From: Deltaproteobacteria bacterium
GTDB taxonomy: Bacteria > Desulfobacterota > DSM-4660 > Desulfatiglandales > B25-G16
Direction: 5' to 3'
Assembly (NCBI GenBank): GCA_019308645.1
Contig: JAFDHR010000184.1
Span: 1-5,334, forward strand
Length of the DNA stretch: 5,334 nucleotides
The position numbers were made by a program, and so were the translations under genes. This document shows, in pieces, positions 3,513 through 5,334 of the stretch. Within the stretch, counting starts at the first letter, position 1. Every line of letters starts with the position of its first letter. The notes beneath the pieces are model-generated. The model was not told the DNA's origin, searched no databases, and was given only the letters and a program-made list of their open reading frames with translations.

Positions 3513-5334
3513 ATGATCACCTTCAAACTTAACGGCAAAGAAGTCCAGGGAGAGGAAGGAGAGTATATCCTTCAGGTTGCTGAACGATATGGCATTGATA
3601 TCCCCACCCTCTGCTACCATAAAGCCCTTGAGCCTGCCGGAGCCTGCCGTCTGTGTACTGTGGAACTGTATGATGGAAGAAGAACCCGTTTTGTCACTGC
3701 ATGCAATTACCCCATATGGGAAGGTGTGGAGGTCAATACGGACACCGAGACAGTTCACCAGGGCCGTAAACTTATCGTTGAGTTGTTGCTTGCCCGTTGC
3801 CCAAATGTGCCTATTATCAAAAAATTGGCAGAAAGATACGGGCTCAAAGAGCCACGCTTTAAAAAAGAGGATGATGATTGTATCCTGTGCGGTCTGTGCA
3901 CGCGTGTATGCGAAAGGATGGGAAATAATGCCATAAGCCTGACCGGCCGAGGTGTGGACATGAAAGTAGATACCCCATTTCATATCCAGACCGATGTATG
4001 TATGGCATGTGGGGCATGTGCCTCTGTTTGTCCTACCGGACATATTAAACTTGAAGATATTACAAGGCATGCAATTACACCCATTCCTTCTGAATACGAT
4101 ATGGGCCTAAAGGGTAGAAAACCCATCTATGTGCCTTATCCTCAGGCTGTTCCCAACATACCAGCCATAGATAGAACTAAATGCTTACACTTCAAGACCG
4201 GAGGCTGTCAGATATGTGCTGAGTTCTGCGATGTCGGGGCAATTGATTTTACAGAGCAGGATGAAACCATAGAACTGGATGTTGGTTCCATTATTTTGGC
4301 GCCTGGGTATGAAACCTTTGATCCATCTGTAAATGATGTCTATGGGTATAATAGATCGCCCAATATTTTGACAAGCCTTGAATTCGAACGAATTCTTTCC
4401 GCCTCTGGTCCTTATGAAGGGCATGTGATCAGACCATCTGATAAAAAGGAAGCAAAAAAGATTGCGTGGCTTCAATGTATAGGCTCAAGGGATGTGCATG
4501 ATGGTGCACATCCTTATTGTTCTGCTGTCTGCTGTACATATGCCATAAAAGAGGCCATGGTAGCAAAAGAACATGTGAAGGACCTTGATGCAGCCATATT
4601 CTATATTGATATTCGAACCTCTGGCAAGGATTTTGAGAGATACTATAACCGGGCCAAGGATAAGGAAGGTATTCGCTTCATAAAATCGAAGATCACAAAC
4701 ATTGTTGAGACAAATGGCACTCAAAATCTTGTTATACATTATATAGATGAAACGGGAAGAAGAGTTGAAGAAGAGTTTGATATAGTGGTCTTATCTGTGG
4801 GTCTCTTTGTATCAGAGGAATCGATAGCCCTTTCCAAAAAAATTGGTATTGATCTTGATTCCCATAATTTTGCAGATACTAATAGTTTTTCCCCTGTCCA
4901 GACCTCCACCCCCGGCATCTTTGTCTCAGGCTGTTTTCACTCCCCCAAAGACATCCCCTCATCTGTGACCGATGCAAGTGCTGCTGCTGCACAGGCCGGC
5001 GCCATTCTCTCAAACAGCCGCTTCTCTCTGACAAAGGAAAAGGTGCTACCGGAAGAGATAGACGTAACAGGTCATAGACCCAGGATAGGGGTATTTGTAT
5101 GTAAATGCGGCACCAATATAGCAGGTGTAGTGGATGTCCCTGGTGTTGCTAACTATGCCGAGAGCTTACCCTTTGTTGAACACGTTGATGAAAACCTCTT
5201 TTCCTGTTCACAGGATACACAGGAAAATATCACTAAGGCAATAACAGAGCATAAACTAAACAGGGTAGTTGTTGCCTCATGCACACCCCAGACCCATGAG
5301 CCACTCTTTCAGGAAACTGTCCAAAATGCAGGTA
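3513..5334 (+). CDS. hdrA: NuoG-N/HdrA fusion, FAD- and Fe-S-containing, 3' end cut by window
   Basis: 607 codons are visible and the frame runs off the right edge. Residues 1-75 form a plant-type [2Fe-2S] domain with C34, C45, C48 and C64, as in NuoG/HoxU. Two [4Fe-4S] motifs follow (C123/126/129/133 and C163/166/169/173). The intervening NuoG-type His-Cys cluster motif is not seen. From about 195 the sequence is HdrA: YDMGLKGRKPIYVPYPQAVP, a four-Cys motif (C224, C232, C235, C239), IILAPGYETFD (260-270), the HdrA-specific cluster set C322, C336, C340, C341, and a flavin C-terminal motif TPGIFVSGC (466-474). At about 524 a second HdrA module begins with RIGVFVCKCGTNIAG, reaching VVVASCTPQTHEPLF before the cut. 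The N-terminal GxGxxG half of the first FAD domain is missing and matches the protein at 662-1057. ATG 3513 is preceded by weak AGAG (3501-3504); the gap to nuoF is 21 bases. It probably links the NADH module to an HdrA flavin site in an electron-bifurcating cytoplasmic complex. Confidence 0.9.
   Translation, partial: MITFKLNGKEVQGEEGEYILQVAERYGIDIPTLCYHKALEPAGACRLCTVELYDGRRTRFVTACNYPIWEGVEVNTDTETVHQGRKLIVELLLARCPNVPIIKKLAERYGLKEPRFKKEDDDCILCGLCTRVCERMGNNAISLTGRGVDMKVDTPFHIQTDVCMACGACASVCPTGHIKLEDITRHAITPIPSEYDMGLKGRKPIYVPYPQAVPNIPAIDRTKCLHFKTGGCQICAEFCDVGAIDFTEQDETIELDVGSIILAPGYETFDPSVNDVYGYNRSPNILTSLEFERILSASGPYEGHVIRPSDKKEAKKIAWLQCIGSRDVHDGAHPYCSAVCCTYAIKEAMVAKEHVKDLDAAIFYIDIRTSGKDFERYYNRAKDKEGIRFIKSKITNIVETNGTQNLVIHYIDETGRRVEEEFDIVVLSVGLFVSEESIALSKKIGIDLDSHNFADTNSFSPVQTSTPGIFVSGCFHSPKDIPSSVTDASAAAAQAGAILSNSRFSLTKEKVLPEEIDVTGHRPRIGVFVCKCGTNIAGVVDVPGVANYAESLPFVEHVDENLFSCSQDTQENITKAITEHKLNRVVVASCTPQTHEPLFQETVQNAG

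Noticed and set aside
3492..4070. 192-codon minus-strand frame, and a plus-strand frame at 3577-3936
   Set aside because: Both overlap the NuoG/HdrA fusion in other frames, have no recognisable motif, and are explained as shadows of a gene with clear Fe-S motifs.

Overview
The window looks like part of a genome from an anaerobic bacterium. The best guess is a sulfate-reducing or syntrophic member of the Desulfobacterota (former Deltaproteobacteria). This rests on recalled family resemblance of the proteins (HdrA of the 'PTNDCxM' type, a HydB/HndC-type NuoF, a NuoG-N/HdrA fusion), on an apparent selenocysteine codon, and on the mid-range base composition. No database search was possible.

Layout. 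Bases 1-661 hold no convincing gene. They contain a thymine-tract array (about 118-161), a pair of REP-like GC-rich hairpins sharing a GCAAGC core (266-289 and 319-332), a short tandem repeat (380-397), a good sigma-70-type promoter (540-569) and a leader inverted repeat (592-627) just before the first ribosome binding site. From 662 to the end all genes lie on the + strand in one tight cluster with gaps of 4, 18 and 21 bases: (1) a 131-residue HdrA N-terminal fragment with an in-frame TGA at codon 60 in a CxxU position (662-1057); (2) a NuoE-like [2Fe-2S] subunit (1062-1559); (3) a NuoF-like NAD(P)H/FMN/Fe-S subunit with extra N- and C-terminal Fe-S domains (1578-3491); (4) a large protein, cut by the window end, that joins a NuoG-type N-terminal Fe-S region to the remainder of HdrA and then begins a second HdrA module (3513 to beyond 5334).

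Main point. The first FAD domain of HdrA appears to be split over two polypeptides. The dinucleotide-binding GxGxxG motif, the CxxC/CxxU segment and a ferredoxin motif are in the small selenoprotein. The rest of the flavin domain and the HdrA-specific Fe-S motifs lie 2.4 kb downstream, behind a NuoG-like head. An ORF caller that reads TGA as stop would report a 59-residue stub and miss that the reading frame continues for 71 more residues with conserved HdrA sequence. A stem-loop with an AGGU apical loop sits 15 bases after the TGA, as expected of a bacterial SECIS.

How the genes may work together (inference). NuoE/NuoF would exchange electrons with NAD(H). The NuoG-like [2Fe-2S] and [4Fe-4S] clusters would pass them to the HdrA flavin, where bifurcation or confurcation with ferredoxin and a third partner (HdrBC-like, benzoyl-CoA-reductase-like or other, outside the window) could take place. 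The combination NuoEFG-like plus HdrA-like resembles the electron-input part of class II benzoyl-CoA reductase (BamE-BamI) and other NADH-linked Hdr complexes, but nothing in the window identifies the terminal acceptor.
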